Shown here piece after piece: positions 8,355 to 15,547 of a stretch of 64,000 nt of DNA; positions within the stretch are counted from its first letter, which is position 1; every line of letters begins with the position of its first letter. The DNA is taken from the NCBI GenBank assembly GCA_022508285.1, contig JAFLVN010000002.1:62001-126000 (forward strand), written 5' to 3'. The stretch is from Clostridiales bacterium. Lineage in GTDB: Bacteria > Bacillota > Clostridia > Christensenellales > Borkfalkiaceae. The position numbers and the translations under genes were made by a program. The notes beneath the pieces were generated by a model. That model was not told where the DNA came from. It did not search any database and saw only the letters and a list, made by a program, of their open reading frames with translations.

Positions 8355-9614
8355 TTATTTTTTGTTGGCGTGATATCTTTTGTTTGCGGCGGAGAGAACT
8401 CTGTTCATCTCGTTTTTAACAATCATATAGCCCTCGTCTACGCCCATACCGGGTTTTGCAAGGCACTGGATTGCACGGCATGCAATTGCTATATTCGTTG
8501 TGGTCTTAGAGGACACGTCTGTTTCGTTGCAAGTGCCGCCGCAGTAGCTGCCCACGCCCTTTTCGTTGCAGTACATAATTGCTTCGGCAACGTTGTTTAC
8601 GCCGCCGAGGTCGGGGGTCTTAATCTGAAGAACGTGACCTGCCTTGTTGTCGGCAAAGTACTTGATATCTTCAAGCGTATTGCACCATTCGTCGGCAACG
8701 ATTTCGAGCTTTGAGCCGACTTTGTCGAGCTTTTCGGTGAGAATCTTCTCGTAGGTCATAGTACCCTCTCTGTCGCCCGTGTCGATAGGACCTTCAATGC
8801 GGATTCTGAAGGGCGCAGCCTGCTTTTCGCACTCGAGAAGGTATTCAAACATTTTGTCTACATCGTAGTTGAACGCAATACCTATCGTGCCGTATACGTC
8901 GATATGGAATACGGGGTTATAATTTTTATCCTTGCGGTATTGCATTACTCTGTCACGCATCCAGCCTATGTACTTTAAGAGCAGTTCGCCGTGCTCGCCG
9001 AGCTTGGTGCCCACGTGGTTGATGAGCGCATGGGGCATTACGTCGGCAGACTTTATAATCATTTTGTCAACGTTGTTGTATCTGTCGTCGCCCGACTGAG
9101 TGAATACGGGAATGGGAAGATATTCGCCCTTTTCAACGTTGTACTCCTCACGGATTACTTCTGCCATGGTAATGCGCCTACTGTTTGCAGTTGCGTTCAA
9201 AAGCGCCTGAGTTATGCCGTAGCGGATTGCTGTGTGAAGTCTTTTACCCTTTACGATAAGCCTGTCGTACTTTTCGGCAACGGGACGGAATTTTGCAACG
9301 TCCTCGCCGATGAGCATGGGCACGATTTCCTTTTCCATGAAAGGAATGAAGTCGCTTGCAAGGAATAAGGGGTCTCTGCCGCCTGCACCCGAGTACTGAA
9401 CTGCGGCGCAGTCACCGTAGCCTATAGTGCCGTCTTCCAAAACGAGCTGAATTGAAATTGCTTCGCCCGCCTGACGGATACTCTGGAAGCCCTCGGTAGC
9501 GGGCTCGCCGATATACATAAATCCGTCGTGCTCAGCGCCTGCTTTAATTGCCTTTTGGTCGTCAAAATAGAAACCTGTGTAAGATTTTGTTAAAATAACG
9601 TCAACAATTTTCAT
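8355..9614 (-). CDS. Methylaspartate ammonia-lyase
   Basis: The 419-residue enzyme eliminates ammonia from (2S,3S)-3-methylaspartate to give mesaconate. It is an enolase-superfamily protein. It closely matches what I know of the Clostridium tetanomorphum enzyme: start MKIVDV, TGFYFDDQKAIK, GDCAAVQYSGAGGRDPLFL, SGDDRYNNVDKMIIK, MPHALINHVG (catalytic His), FHIDVYGTIG and RIEGP (metal acids), VADEWCNT, and LQIKTPDLGGVNN with the catalytic Lys. AAGGA lies about 8 bases before the ATG. In the literature the gene is called mal or bma. Its place between glmE and citD matches its step in the pathway. Confidence 0.96.
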   Translation of the reverse strand: MKIVDVILTKSYTGFYFDDQKAIKAGAEHDGFMYIGEPATEGFQSIRQAGEAISIQLVLEDGTIGYGDCAAVQYSGAGGRDPLFLASDFIPFMEKEIVPMLIGEDVAKFRPVAEKYDRLIVKGKRLHTAIRYGITQALLNATANSRRITMAEVIREEYNVEKGEYLPIPVFTQSGDDRYNNVDKMIIKSADVMPHALINHVGTKLGEHGELLLKYIGWMRDRVMQYRKDKNYNPVFHIDVYGTIGIAFNYDVDKMFEYLLECEKQAAPFRIRIEGPIDTGDREGTMTYEKILTEKLDKVGSKLEIVADEWCNTLEDIKYFADNKAGHVLQIKTPDLGGVNNVAEAIMYCNEKGVGSYCGGTCNETDVSSKTTTNIAIACRAIQCLAKPGMGVDEGYMIVKNEMNRVLSAANKRYHANKK

Positions 9615-9657
9615 AAAATTTTCCTTCTAAATTTTTTTATAATTCTGAATATAATTC

Positions 9658-9694
9658 AGCGGCGCAACACAACAGCATTGCACCGCATATATGT
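9658..9694 (+). repeat. Truncated copy of repeat family B (glmE-mal gap)
   Basis: The 37 bases read GCGGCGCAACACAACAGC and then ATTGCACCGCATATATGTG. They resemble the right end of the family B elements at 56864-56985 and 61016-61134. GCGG.GCAA pairs with TTGC.CCGC as a small hairpin. The left half of the element is missing. Confidence 0.5.
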
Positions 9695-9697
9695 GCC

Positions 9698-11161
9698 TTA
9701 ATCCTTGTAAGCCAAATGACCGACTAAATGTCCCTTGCTTACGGCGTAAACGTCGTCGATGGTGAGCTGGAAGGACGGTTCTCTGCCCTCGCTCTCTGCA
9801 CGCTCGGCAATCTTCTTTCTGTGGAATTCCTTTATCTCATCTGTGAATGCGAGGTTACCGAATTCGAATATTCTTATTGCGCCGTTTATATCGCGTGCGG
9901 GAAGTATGAGACCTGCGTTGAATTTGCTGGGTGCAAAGGGTACATCTATCATGCCGAGTTCGAAAGCTTTGACCGTGCCCTGTGCAAGGTCGCCGTCGCC
10001 TACCTTTAAGATAGCGTCCATAAGGCAGTTGACTTCCTTTTCGATCTGGTTCATTTCATCGGTGAGAGTTTGACACTCGGGGAATTTCTGGTCGCTCAAA
10101 AGGCGGGTTACAATCTTTGATGCCTTGATACCCTGACCGTTGGCTTCCTTGGTTGGAACGCCTACCGATTCGTGAGGTGACTTTGTTATCATTTTGGTTG
10201 CGCCGGATAATGCGCCGTATGTAGAACTTAAAGCAATAAGTCCCATTGCCTCCGCCTCGTCCTGAGGGAAGCCGCCCATCCACTGGTGGAATACCGTAGT
10301 GACGATAACGTCCTTATATCCGAATTTTTCAAGATATTCTTCTGTCAGCTTTTGAAGTGAGCGGATTGCGGCAACGTCCTGAACAATATTGCCGCCCATG
10401 CCGTAGCCGACGGTTATGTTCTTTACGCCCTGCTCTGCGGCAAGTAATGCCTCGATTACGGCAACCGTATGGGAGATTGCGGGGGGTACGAGCGTTCCTG
10501 TGAGAGGTCCGAACGGTTCGCGGTTTATGGTTACGCCGTGTTCTTCGTAGTAGCCTACGAGGCGGTCACAGTACTGCCAGTATTTGATTGTATCCTCTAT
10601 GGAAACGCTCTTTGCGTAGGGTACGTTATAGGATATGGCGCCGCCCTCGTTGGAAGTCCAGCCTGCGGCGTGGATAATCTCGGACAAAAGTCTTGCGTCG
10701 GGAGTGCCGTGACGTGCCTGAAGGGGAACGCTTACGGCATCGAATACTCTTTTGCAGCCGGTCACGCCGTGGTTTACTGCAGGGAAGCCGTTTAAAAAGG
10801 CTCTGCCCTCTCTGGCGCTCTCCTCAATGCCTCTCTCTGCTTCGACATAGCGGTTCTGACGGGTATAGCTGTCTATCGTGGAGGGCAGGAAATCCGCTCC
10901 GCTCTCCTGAAGATACAACAGAAGGTCAATATGTCTTTGAATTACCGGCACACCTGCGCGGGGTTGAACCATAGTACGGAATTTTTCTGCCTTTGCCCAG
11001 GCAAGCTTTTTTGCAAAGTTCTTTTCATCGGGAACGCTCTTTAAAAATTCGATTGCCTCGTCAAAGTTGAGCTGGTGGTCGTCGCCCGTGTGCCAGCCGG
11101 CAAGGACTTCCTTTCTCTCTTCAAGAAATTCCTTTTCCGTAAGTTTTTTGTTTTTAACCAT
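9698..11161 (-). CDS. glmE: Glutamate mutase epsilon (catalytic, E) subunit
   Basis: GlmE is the TIM-barrel subunit that, with GlmS and adenosylcobalamin, rearranges (S)-glutamate to (2S,3S)-3-methylaspartate. The 487-residue length is normal. Substrate-binding arginines are seen in family contexts VQPRAGVP (near residue 68), DSYTRQNRY (near 100) and [16 protein letters not shown] (near 149). Other landmarks are [45 protein letters not shown] and [19 protein letters not shown] precedes the ATG. It lies between glmL and the ammonia-lyase gene, as in clostridial glutamate fermenters. Confidence 0.97.
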   Translation of the reverse strand: MVKNKKLTEKEFLEERKEVLAGWHTGDDHQLNFDEAIEFLKSVPDEKNFAKKLAWAKAEKFRTMVQPRAGVPVIQRHIDLLLYLQESGADFLPSTIDSYTRQNRYVEAERGIEESAREGRAFLNGFPAVNHGVTGCKRVFDAVSVPLQARHGTPDARLLSEIIHAAGWTSNEGGAISYNVPYAKSVSIEDTIKYWQYCDRLVGYYEEHGVTINREPFGPLTGTLVPPAISHTVAVIEALLAAEQGVKNITVGYGMGGNIVQDVAAIRSLQKLTEEYLEKFGYKDVIVTTVFHQWMGGFPQDEAEAMGLIALSSTYGALSGATKMITKSPHESVGVPTKEANGQGIKASKIVTRLLSDQKFPECQTLTDEMNQIEKEVNCLMDAILKVGDGDLAQGTVKAFELGMIDVPFAPSKFNAGLILPARDINGAIRIFEFGNLAFTDEIKEFHRKKIAERAESEGREPSFQLTIDDVYAVSKGHLVGHLAYKD

Positions 11162-11208
11162 TTTAAGTCACCTTAAATTTAATTTTTAGTTATTTGTCCG
11201 GTGTAGAT

Positions 11209-12603
11209 TTACTGAACCGGTTTAATTGATACTATGTGTTTTTTCATTATTTTAATGGCGAGCAGCGGGTCGATTTCGCTGAGCAGCCCCATTGCAGCAA
11301 GAATATAGTCCTTATCGAGCATGTACTGCGGGTGCTGGGGACGAAGTTCCAGCGGCTTGGAAAGATTGTATTCCACTTTCTTTAAAATTTCGTAGGGGTT
11401 TTCACTTCTCACAAGCACGCCGCCCGTACCTATCACGTAACGTATGCGGGTTAAATCCTTGCCGAACTGATAATACAGAAGCCCCATGGGGGTGTACATC
11501 TCTTCCATTTTGCCGACGTGACGCTCGATTGACTTGTCCACGCATATCTGACCCATAATTCGGTCAATCTTTGCCTCGTGCTCGTCGGAAGGAACGTTAT
11601 CGACGTGTTCATGCCTGAAAAGGAGCTCCTTATTTAAATCCACTCCCTCTTCCTCGTCGTACATTCTTATCTCTTCCGCCGAAAGCGAGGAGAGCACGCC
11701 GAGCGCCGAATATCTCATTCCGAGATCGCCCTCTACAGTGCGCTTTGCGTAAGGCTCTTCAAGTCCCTTTAAAACTACGTCGCTGCGCTTTGCAGACGCC
11801 GAGCACATGGAATAGAAGTCGGTTGTAGCCCCGCCGATATCCACAAGGACAATCTCGCCCAGCCCCCTCTCGTGCATATAGCCCTTTGAGAGCAACTCCG
11901 CAGCCCTTAAAACGGCTTCGGGTGTGGGAAGTATCAGCTTATCTATCTGGCTTTCGATTTTTTTGATGCCCTTGGCTTCGATAATGTTTTTAAGGAAAAT
12001 TTCCCTTATCTTATCCCTTGCCTCGTCAACACGAAGCTCGTTGAGCTTGGGCATAACGTTGCCGCAGACGTATTCGTTCATGCCGTACTCTTTGGCGATA
12101 GAAAGAATTTCGTCCTGACAGTTTTTGTTGCCCGCATAGATTATAGGAATCTTTATTCCGTGTTCGGCTAAAATTCTCTGATTATACAGAACGCACTCGG
12201 AATTTCCTCCGTCCGTGCCGCCCGCCAAGAGGATTATATCGATATTGTTGTCGACAATTTTTTTAACGTCCGCCGAAGTCAGATGATGGGAAAATGCAAA
12301 TTCGACTTTTGCGCCTGCGCCTAAGCATACTCGCTTCGCCGCCTCGAGCGTTAGCTCTTCCACGAGACCGATGGCAGCCATTTTAAGACCGCCTGCCGCA
12401 GAAGAACAGCCTATAATTTTATCGAATTTAACTTCGCCGATTTTATTGTACAGCTCCCTCAGAGCGTTCCCGTAGCCTATGTTTATATCGGTTGCAACAG
12501 TCGTAAAACTGTTCGCTGTGCCGATAATGTCCTCGGTTTCGGTGTCAACGGCGGTGAGCTTTGTGAACGTGGAGCCGAAATCTATCATCAGATAGCGACT
12601 CAT
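11209..12603 (-). CDS. glmL: MutL/GlmL-type reactivation ATPase for glutamate mutase
   Basis: The 464-residue protein belongs to the MutL/GlmL family of ASKHA-fold ATPases, encoded between the two glutamate mutase subunits in clostridia and thought to act as a chaperone or reactivase. The actin-like phosphate-binding motifs are visible: YLMIDFGSTFTKLTAVD at the N-terminus, LLAGGTDGGN, GEIVLVDIGGATTDFYS and YVIGTGGVLVRSE. It lies one base after the glmS stop, with GGAGAG in the glmS tail as ribosome binding site. Biochemical function in the family is less well established than for GlmS and GlmE. Confidence 0.93.
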   Translation of the reverse strand: MSRYLMIDFGSTFTKLTAVDTETEDIIGTANSFTTVATDINIGYGNALRELYNKIGEVKFDKIIGCSSAAGGLKMAAIGLVEELTLEAAKRVCLGAGAKVEFAFSHHLTSADVKKIVDNNIDIILLAGGTDGGNSECVLYNQRILAEHGIKIPIIYAGNKNCQDEILSIAKEYGMNEYVCGNVMPKLNELRVDEARDKIREIFLKNIIEAKGIKKIESQIDKLILPTPEAVLRAAELLSKGYMHERGLGEIVLVDIGGATTDFYSMCSASAKRSDVVLKGLEEPYAKRTVEGDLGMRYSALGVLSSLSAEEIRMYDEEEGVDLNKELLFRHEHVDNVPSDEHEAKIDRIMGQICVDKSIERHVGKMEEMYTPMGLLYYQFGKDLTRIRYVIGTGGVLVRSENPYEILKKVEYNLSKPLELRPQHPQYMLDKDYILAAMGLLSEIDPLLAIKIMKKHIVSIKPVQ

Positions 12604-12604
12604 T

Positions 12605-13009
12605 TTACTCTCCGAGAAGCTCTTTTATATCGGGCAGATTCTTTTCGATGGGCGTTCCGGGGGGATAAGCCTTGTTGAAGCCCATCTTTATGAAACGCTC
12701 CCTTACTTCGTCAAAGTCCTGCTTACCTACGACGATATTGCCGCCTACAATCATAGGGATATCGCCTATGCCTGCCTCTATGCACTTTTCGCGCATGCCG
12801 CGGCAGTCCATTTCTCCGTGACCGTAGAGCGAGGAAACGAGAATCATGTCGGCATTGGTTTCTATCGCAGCGTTTATGAAATCTTCCTGCGAGGACAGAA
12901 CGCCGATGTTTACTACGTTGTACCCGTTCTGCTTGAGCACGTACTCGATAATCTTGTTGCCGACAGCGTGAACGTCAGCGCCGATTACCCCGATAACAAT
13001 GGTTTTCAT
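12605..13009 (-). CDS. glmS: Glutamate mutase sigma (B12-binding, S) subunit
   Basis: The 134-residue Rossmann-like cobalamin-binding subunit shows the DxHxxG signature as [10 protein letters not shown] near residue 10, where the histidine replaces the lower axial ligand of B12. [24 protein letters not shown] and [12 protein letters not shown] complete the B12 pocket. Length and order of motifs match the clostridial protein of about 137 residues. Two adjacent ATGs are possible; the inner one at 13007-13009 gives better spacing (5 bases) from AGGAG. It is the first gene of the operon. Confidence 0.96.
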   Translation of the reverse strand: MKTIVIGVIGADVHAVGNKIIEYVLKQNGYNVVNIGVLSSQEDFINAAIETNADMILVSSLYGHGEMDCRGMREKCIEAGIGDIPMIVGGNIVVGKQDFDEVRERFIKMGFNKAYPPGTPIEKNLPDIKELLGE

Positions 13010-13032
13010 CATTTCTCCTTGTTTGTTTTCCT

Positions 13033-13104
13033 GCCGTGAAGTGGTTTTTAACACGGCAAAACATTATTCGCAACTATTATACAATAATATAAAATTAAAA
13101 TCAA
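13033..13104 (-). promoter_or_regulatory. Sigma-A promoter and leader hairpin of the methylaspartate operon
   Basis: On the minus strand TTGATT (13099-13104) and TATAAT (13076-13081) are separated by exactly 17 bases. The predicted leader of about 60 bases carries the inverted repeat GCCGTG (13033-13038) / CACGGC (13052-13057). I see no cobalamin riboswitch box in this leader, so any B12 or glutamate control is not visible. Confidence 0.75.
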
Positions 13105-13164
13105 TTATACGAAAATAAAAAAATGAAAATATACAAAATTTTTTCAACTTTTTGCAAACAGAAT

Positions 13165-13253
13165 GCCGCAGGCGCAACGTGTCGTTGCTGCCAAGTATCT
13201 TAATTACATGAAGTACTTGACTAACGTAAACACATATCAACAGCGCCTGCGGC
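13165..13253. other. 89-base multi-branched inverted repeat (possible structured RNA)
   Basis: An 11-bp perfect outer stem, GCCGCAGGCGC (13165-13175) and GCGCCTGCGGC (13243-13253), encloses two more inverted repeats. These are GCAACG/CGTTGC (13174-13188) and CAAGTA (13192-13197)/TACTTG (13214-13219). The 67-base interior is too long for an ordinary terminator loop. It lies directly after the stop of the small ORF at 13255-13419 and upstream of the glmS promoter. Function unknown. Confidence 0.5.
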
Positions 13254-13254
13254 T

Positions 13255-13419
13255 TTACCGTTTTTGATTTTGTTCGTTTACCGTTTTCAAAAGCTCTTGC
13301 AAAAATTGCCTGTCGCTTTCAGTATGCATTGACTTCTTATCATACTCTATCGCTTCTGAAAAGGACTTTTTAAATGCTCTGACTGATGGATAAATTTTTT
13401 TGTTTTTACGGCTTTTCAT
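13255..13419 (-). CDS. Small basic protein, 54 residues, divergent from the XRE regulator
   Basis: The frame from ATG 13417-13419 to TAA 13255-13257 encodes MKSRKNKKIYPSVRAFKKSF and then a mixed-charge helical tail ending NEQNQKR. It is Lys/Arg-rich at the N-terminus with no membrane segment or known motif. A near-consensus promoter (TTGACA-17-TATACT) lies about 55 bases upstream. There is no Shine-Dalgarno sequence, which lowers confidence. It is divergently placed to the XRE gene at 13537 and shares its control region, a layout typical of regulator/small-protein pairs. I do not recognise the family. Confidence 0.5.
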   Translation of the reverse strand: MKSRKNKKIYPSVRAFKKSFSEAIEYDKKSMHTESDRQFLQELLKTVNEQNQKR

Positions 13420-13450
13420 TTAAATCAAAAATTTCAAATATTTTAATCTT

Positions 13451-13524
13451 GCACTTATATAAGTGCAAAAGCAGTATAACTTATGGATATACTTATGTCA
13501 AGTGTTTGCGCTGAAATAAGTGCA
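13451..13524. promoter_or_regulatory. Divergent control region with palindromic operator candidate
   Basis: A perfect 16-base palindrome, GCACTTATATAAGTGC, lies at 13451-13466 and a half-site AATAAGTGCA at 13515-13524. The leftward promoter is TTGACA (13496-13501) and TATACT (13473-13478) with a 17-base spacer, placing the start point over the palindrome. I could not define a good rightward promoter for the XRE gene. Confidence 0.65.
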
Positions 13525-13536
13525 GAAATTTGATAT

Positions 13537-13764
13537 ATGAATATTGAAACAGAAAAGAAAATTGGAAACAATATAAGAAAACTTCGGGAACGGGCAGGAC
13601 TTACGCAGGAAATGCTTGCCGCCAAATTGCAGGTTAACGGTTGCGATATAACGAGGAGTGCCGTTGCAAAAATCGAAGTAGGTCAAAGGCACGTTTATCC
13701 CGACGAGATTATTCTTATTAAACAAATCTTAAAAGCCGAATATAATGAAATTTTTGAATTATAA
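13537..13764 (+). CDS. XRE-family helix-turn-helix regulator
   Basis: This 75-residue protein is essentially a single Cro/C1-type HTH domain: KKIGNNIRKLRERAGLTQ, then EMLAAKLQVNG and ITRSAVAKIEVGQRHVYP, the last being the recognition region. No Shine-Dalgarno sequence precedes the ATG. The upstream palindrome and half-site are plausible autoregulatory operators that would also control the divergent 54-residue gene. Target genes beyond this are unknown; the glm operon lies on the other side of the small gene. Confidence 0.85.
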   Translation: MNIETEKKIGNNIRKLRERAGLTQEMLAAKLQVNGCDITRSAVAKIEVGQRHVYPDEIILIKQILKAEYNEIFEL

Positions 13765-13775
13765 ATAATAGCAAA

Positions 13776-13805
13776 AGCCGCAGGCGCAAAATTGCGCCTG
13801 CGGCT
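13776..13805. terminator. Bidirectional terminator between xre and ade
   Basis: The 14-bp perfect stem AGCCGCAGGCGCAA / TTGCGCCTGCGGCT has a 2-base gap at its tip. It is flanked by A-rich and T-rich sequence, so it can end both convergent transcripts. It shares GCCGCAGGCGC with the outer stem at 13165-13253. Confidence 0.8.
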
Positions 13806-13820
13806 ATTTTAATTTTCAGT

Positions 13821-15536
13821 TTAAGCGTTTATGTCGGTGAAGGTAAACTTTTCCACGTCGAATAAGCCCGTATCCAACAATTTGAGTTTAGGGATAACGG
13901 CAAGCGAAAGGAACGCAAGCGACATAAAGGCTTCGTACTCCCTTTTAACGCCCATTGCATGGGCACGCTCGATAAGGGTGCGGCTGTCGTGCTGTAAGCT
14001 TTCGGCGTCGCGCGAGGACATGAGTCCGGCTATATCGAGGGTGAGCGAGTGCACTTTTCCGCTACTTTCCACTATCACCATTCCTCCGCCTATTTGTTTT
14101 AGCGTGTTGGCGGCTTTGGCGAGTGCGGCGTTGTTGTCACCCATTAAAATTATATTGTGGGAATCGTGTGCAATCGTAATTCCTATCGCACCGCCGCAAA
14201 ATCCGTAGCCCTTAAAAAGCCCCTTGCCGATATTGCCCGTATTTTTATGCCGTTCGACTACGGCAAGCTTAAGCAAGTCCGTGCCCTTTATGCTGACGTC
14301 GCCGTTCTCCGATTTAATTTCTTCAATCTCACAGCCTGTGACCACTCCGCCCGGTTCTATCGTCATAACCTTTGCACGTGTGCCTTTAAGCTCAATAATA
14401 AAGTCGTTGGCGGTGAGCTCCTTTTTAAGATGAACGGTATTTAAAACGTTTTCGGGCAGATAGCGCTTTGAAGTATTAAACAGCGCTTTGCCGTCTTTTG
14501 CCACGAGCTTGCCGCTCTTTATAACGTACTTTGCATTGAAGTTTTCAAGGTTATCAACGGCGACGAGGTCGGCAAGCCAGAAAGGCGCAATGCCGCCTCG
14601 GAATTTGAGATTATAGCACTCGGCGGCGTTGAGAGTTGCGCAGGTTACCGCCGTAACGGGGTCTGTTTTATATTCCTTTACAAGTCGGCGCAGGGCGTCG
14701 TCAATGTGTCCCTTTTCCTTTAAGTCGGCGGCGTGTCTGTCGTCCGTGCAGAGAATAAAACGGCGGAAATTCCTTTCGTTCATATACCTTGCGTTGCCGA
14801 GATTTTGCGTGGACGAGCCGTGACGGATATGCACGTACATACCCTTGGATATCTTTTCTTCAATCTCCTCTTTTGTTACGCACTCGTGGTCTGTGGAAAT
14901 TCCGCCGCAGAGGTAGGCGTTCAAATCGTAGCCGTAAACTGCGGGGGCGTGGCCGTCGATTATTTTGCCTGCGGCGTGTGCCGCCTCTAATTTTTTGAGC
15001 ACGTCCTCATCGCAGTTAATCACGCCGGGGTAATTCATAAATTCGCCCAGACCGAAAATGTAATCATTTTTAATATTGCTTTCCACGTCCTTGCCCGAAA
15101 GAATTGCTCCGCTTGTTTCAAATGGAGTTGCGGGAACGCACGATGGCAGTTGGATTTTTACGTCTAAAGGAAGGTTTTGAGACGCCTTTGCAATGTACTC
15201 GCAGCCAGCAATGCCGCATACGTTTGTAATTTCGTGCGGGTCGGCTATTATTGTGGTTGTGCCACGGGGCACTATCAGTTTGGCAAACTCCTCGGGGGAG
15301 AGCTGAGAGCTTTCGATATGGACGTGACCGTCGATATATCCGGGGACGACGGTAAGGTTCGAGCAGTCGATTTCCGTTTTACCATCGTACTCGCCCACTC
15401 CCACAATTTTTTCGCCGACGACGGCAATATCGCCGTGTCGAAGCTCACCGCAGAAAACGTCTACGTACGTTGCGTTCTTTAACACGAGGTCGGCTTTTAT
15501 TTGGCGGCGAGCCGCTTTTATATATTTTTCAAGCAT
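13821..15536 (-). CDS. ade: Adenine deaminase
   Basis: Adenine deaminase converts adenine to hypoxanthine in purine salvage. The 571-residue protein has the amidohydrolase metal motif as GYIDGHVHIESSQLSPEEF near residue 70, IADPHEITNVCGI, DGHAPAV, ISTDHE and the C-terminal GGAIGITIAHDSHN and GGGMVIVESSGKV typical of Ade. The start MLEKYIKAARR at 15534-15536 has AGGTAGG upstream and lies 11 bases after the P1B ATPase gene; an open upstream extension overlaps that gene and is not needed. It therefore appears to be the last gene of the metal-responsive arsR-ATPase operon. The family uses Mn or Fe, but a functional link to metal export is inference. Confidence 0.93.
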   Translation of the reverse strand: MLEKYIKAARRQIKADLVLKNATYVDVFCGELRHGDIAVVGEKIVGVGEYDGKTEIDCSNLTVVPGYIDGHVHIESSQLSPEEFAKLIVPRGTTTIIADPHEITNVCGIAGCEYIAKASQNLPLDVKIQLPSCVPATPFETSGAILSGKDVESNIKNDYIFGLGEFMNYPGVINCDEDVLKKLEAAHAAGKIIDGHAPAVYGYDLNAYLCGGISTDHECVTKEEIEEKISKGMYVHIRHGSSTQNLGNARYMNERNFRRFILCTDDRHAADLKEKGHIDDALRRLVKEYKTDPVTAVTCATLNAAECYNLKFRGGIAPFWLADLVAVDNLENFNAKYVIKSGKLVAKDGKALFNTSKRYLPENVLNTVHLKKELTANDFIIELKGTRAKVMTIEPGGVVTGCEIEEIKSENGDVSIKGTDLLKLAVVERHKNTGNIGKGLFKGYGFCGGAIGITIAHDSHNIILMGDNNAALAKAANTLKQIGGGMVIVESSGKVHSLTLDIAGLMSSRDAESLQHDSRTLIERAHAMGVKREYEAFMSLAFLSLAVIPKLKLLDTGLFDVEKFTFTDINA

Positions 15537-15547
15537 AGAAAACCTAC

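Noticed and set aside
13010..13540. Cobalamin riboswitch ahead of the B12-dependent glm operon
   Set aside because: I looked for the conserved B12 box and a long multi-stem leader after the promoter. The leader is only about 65 bases and lacks the box.
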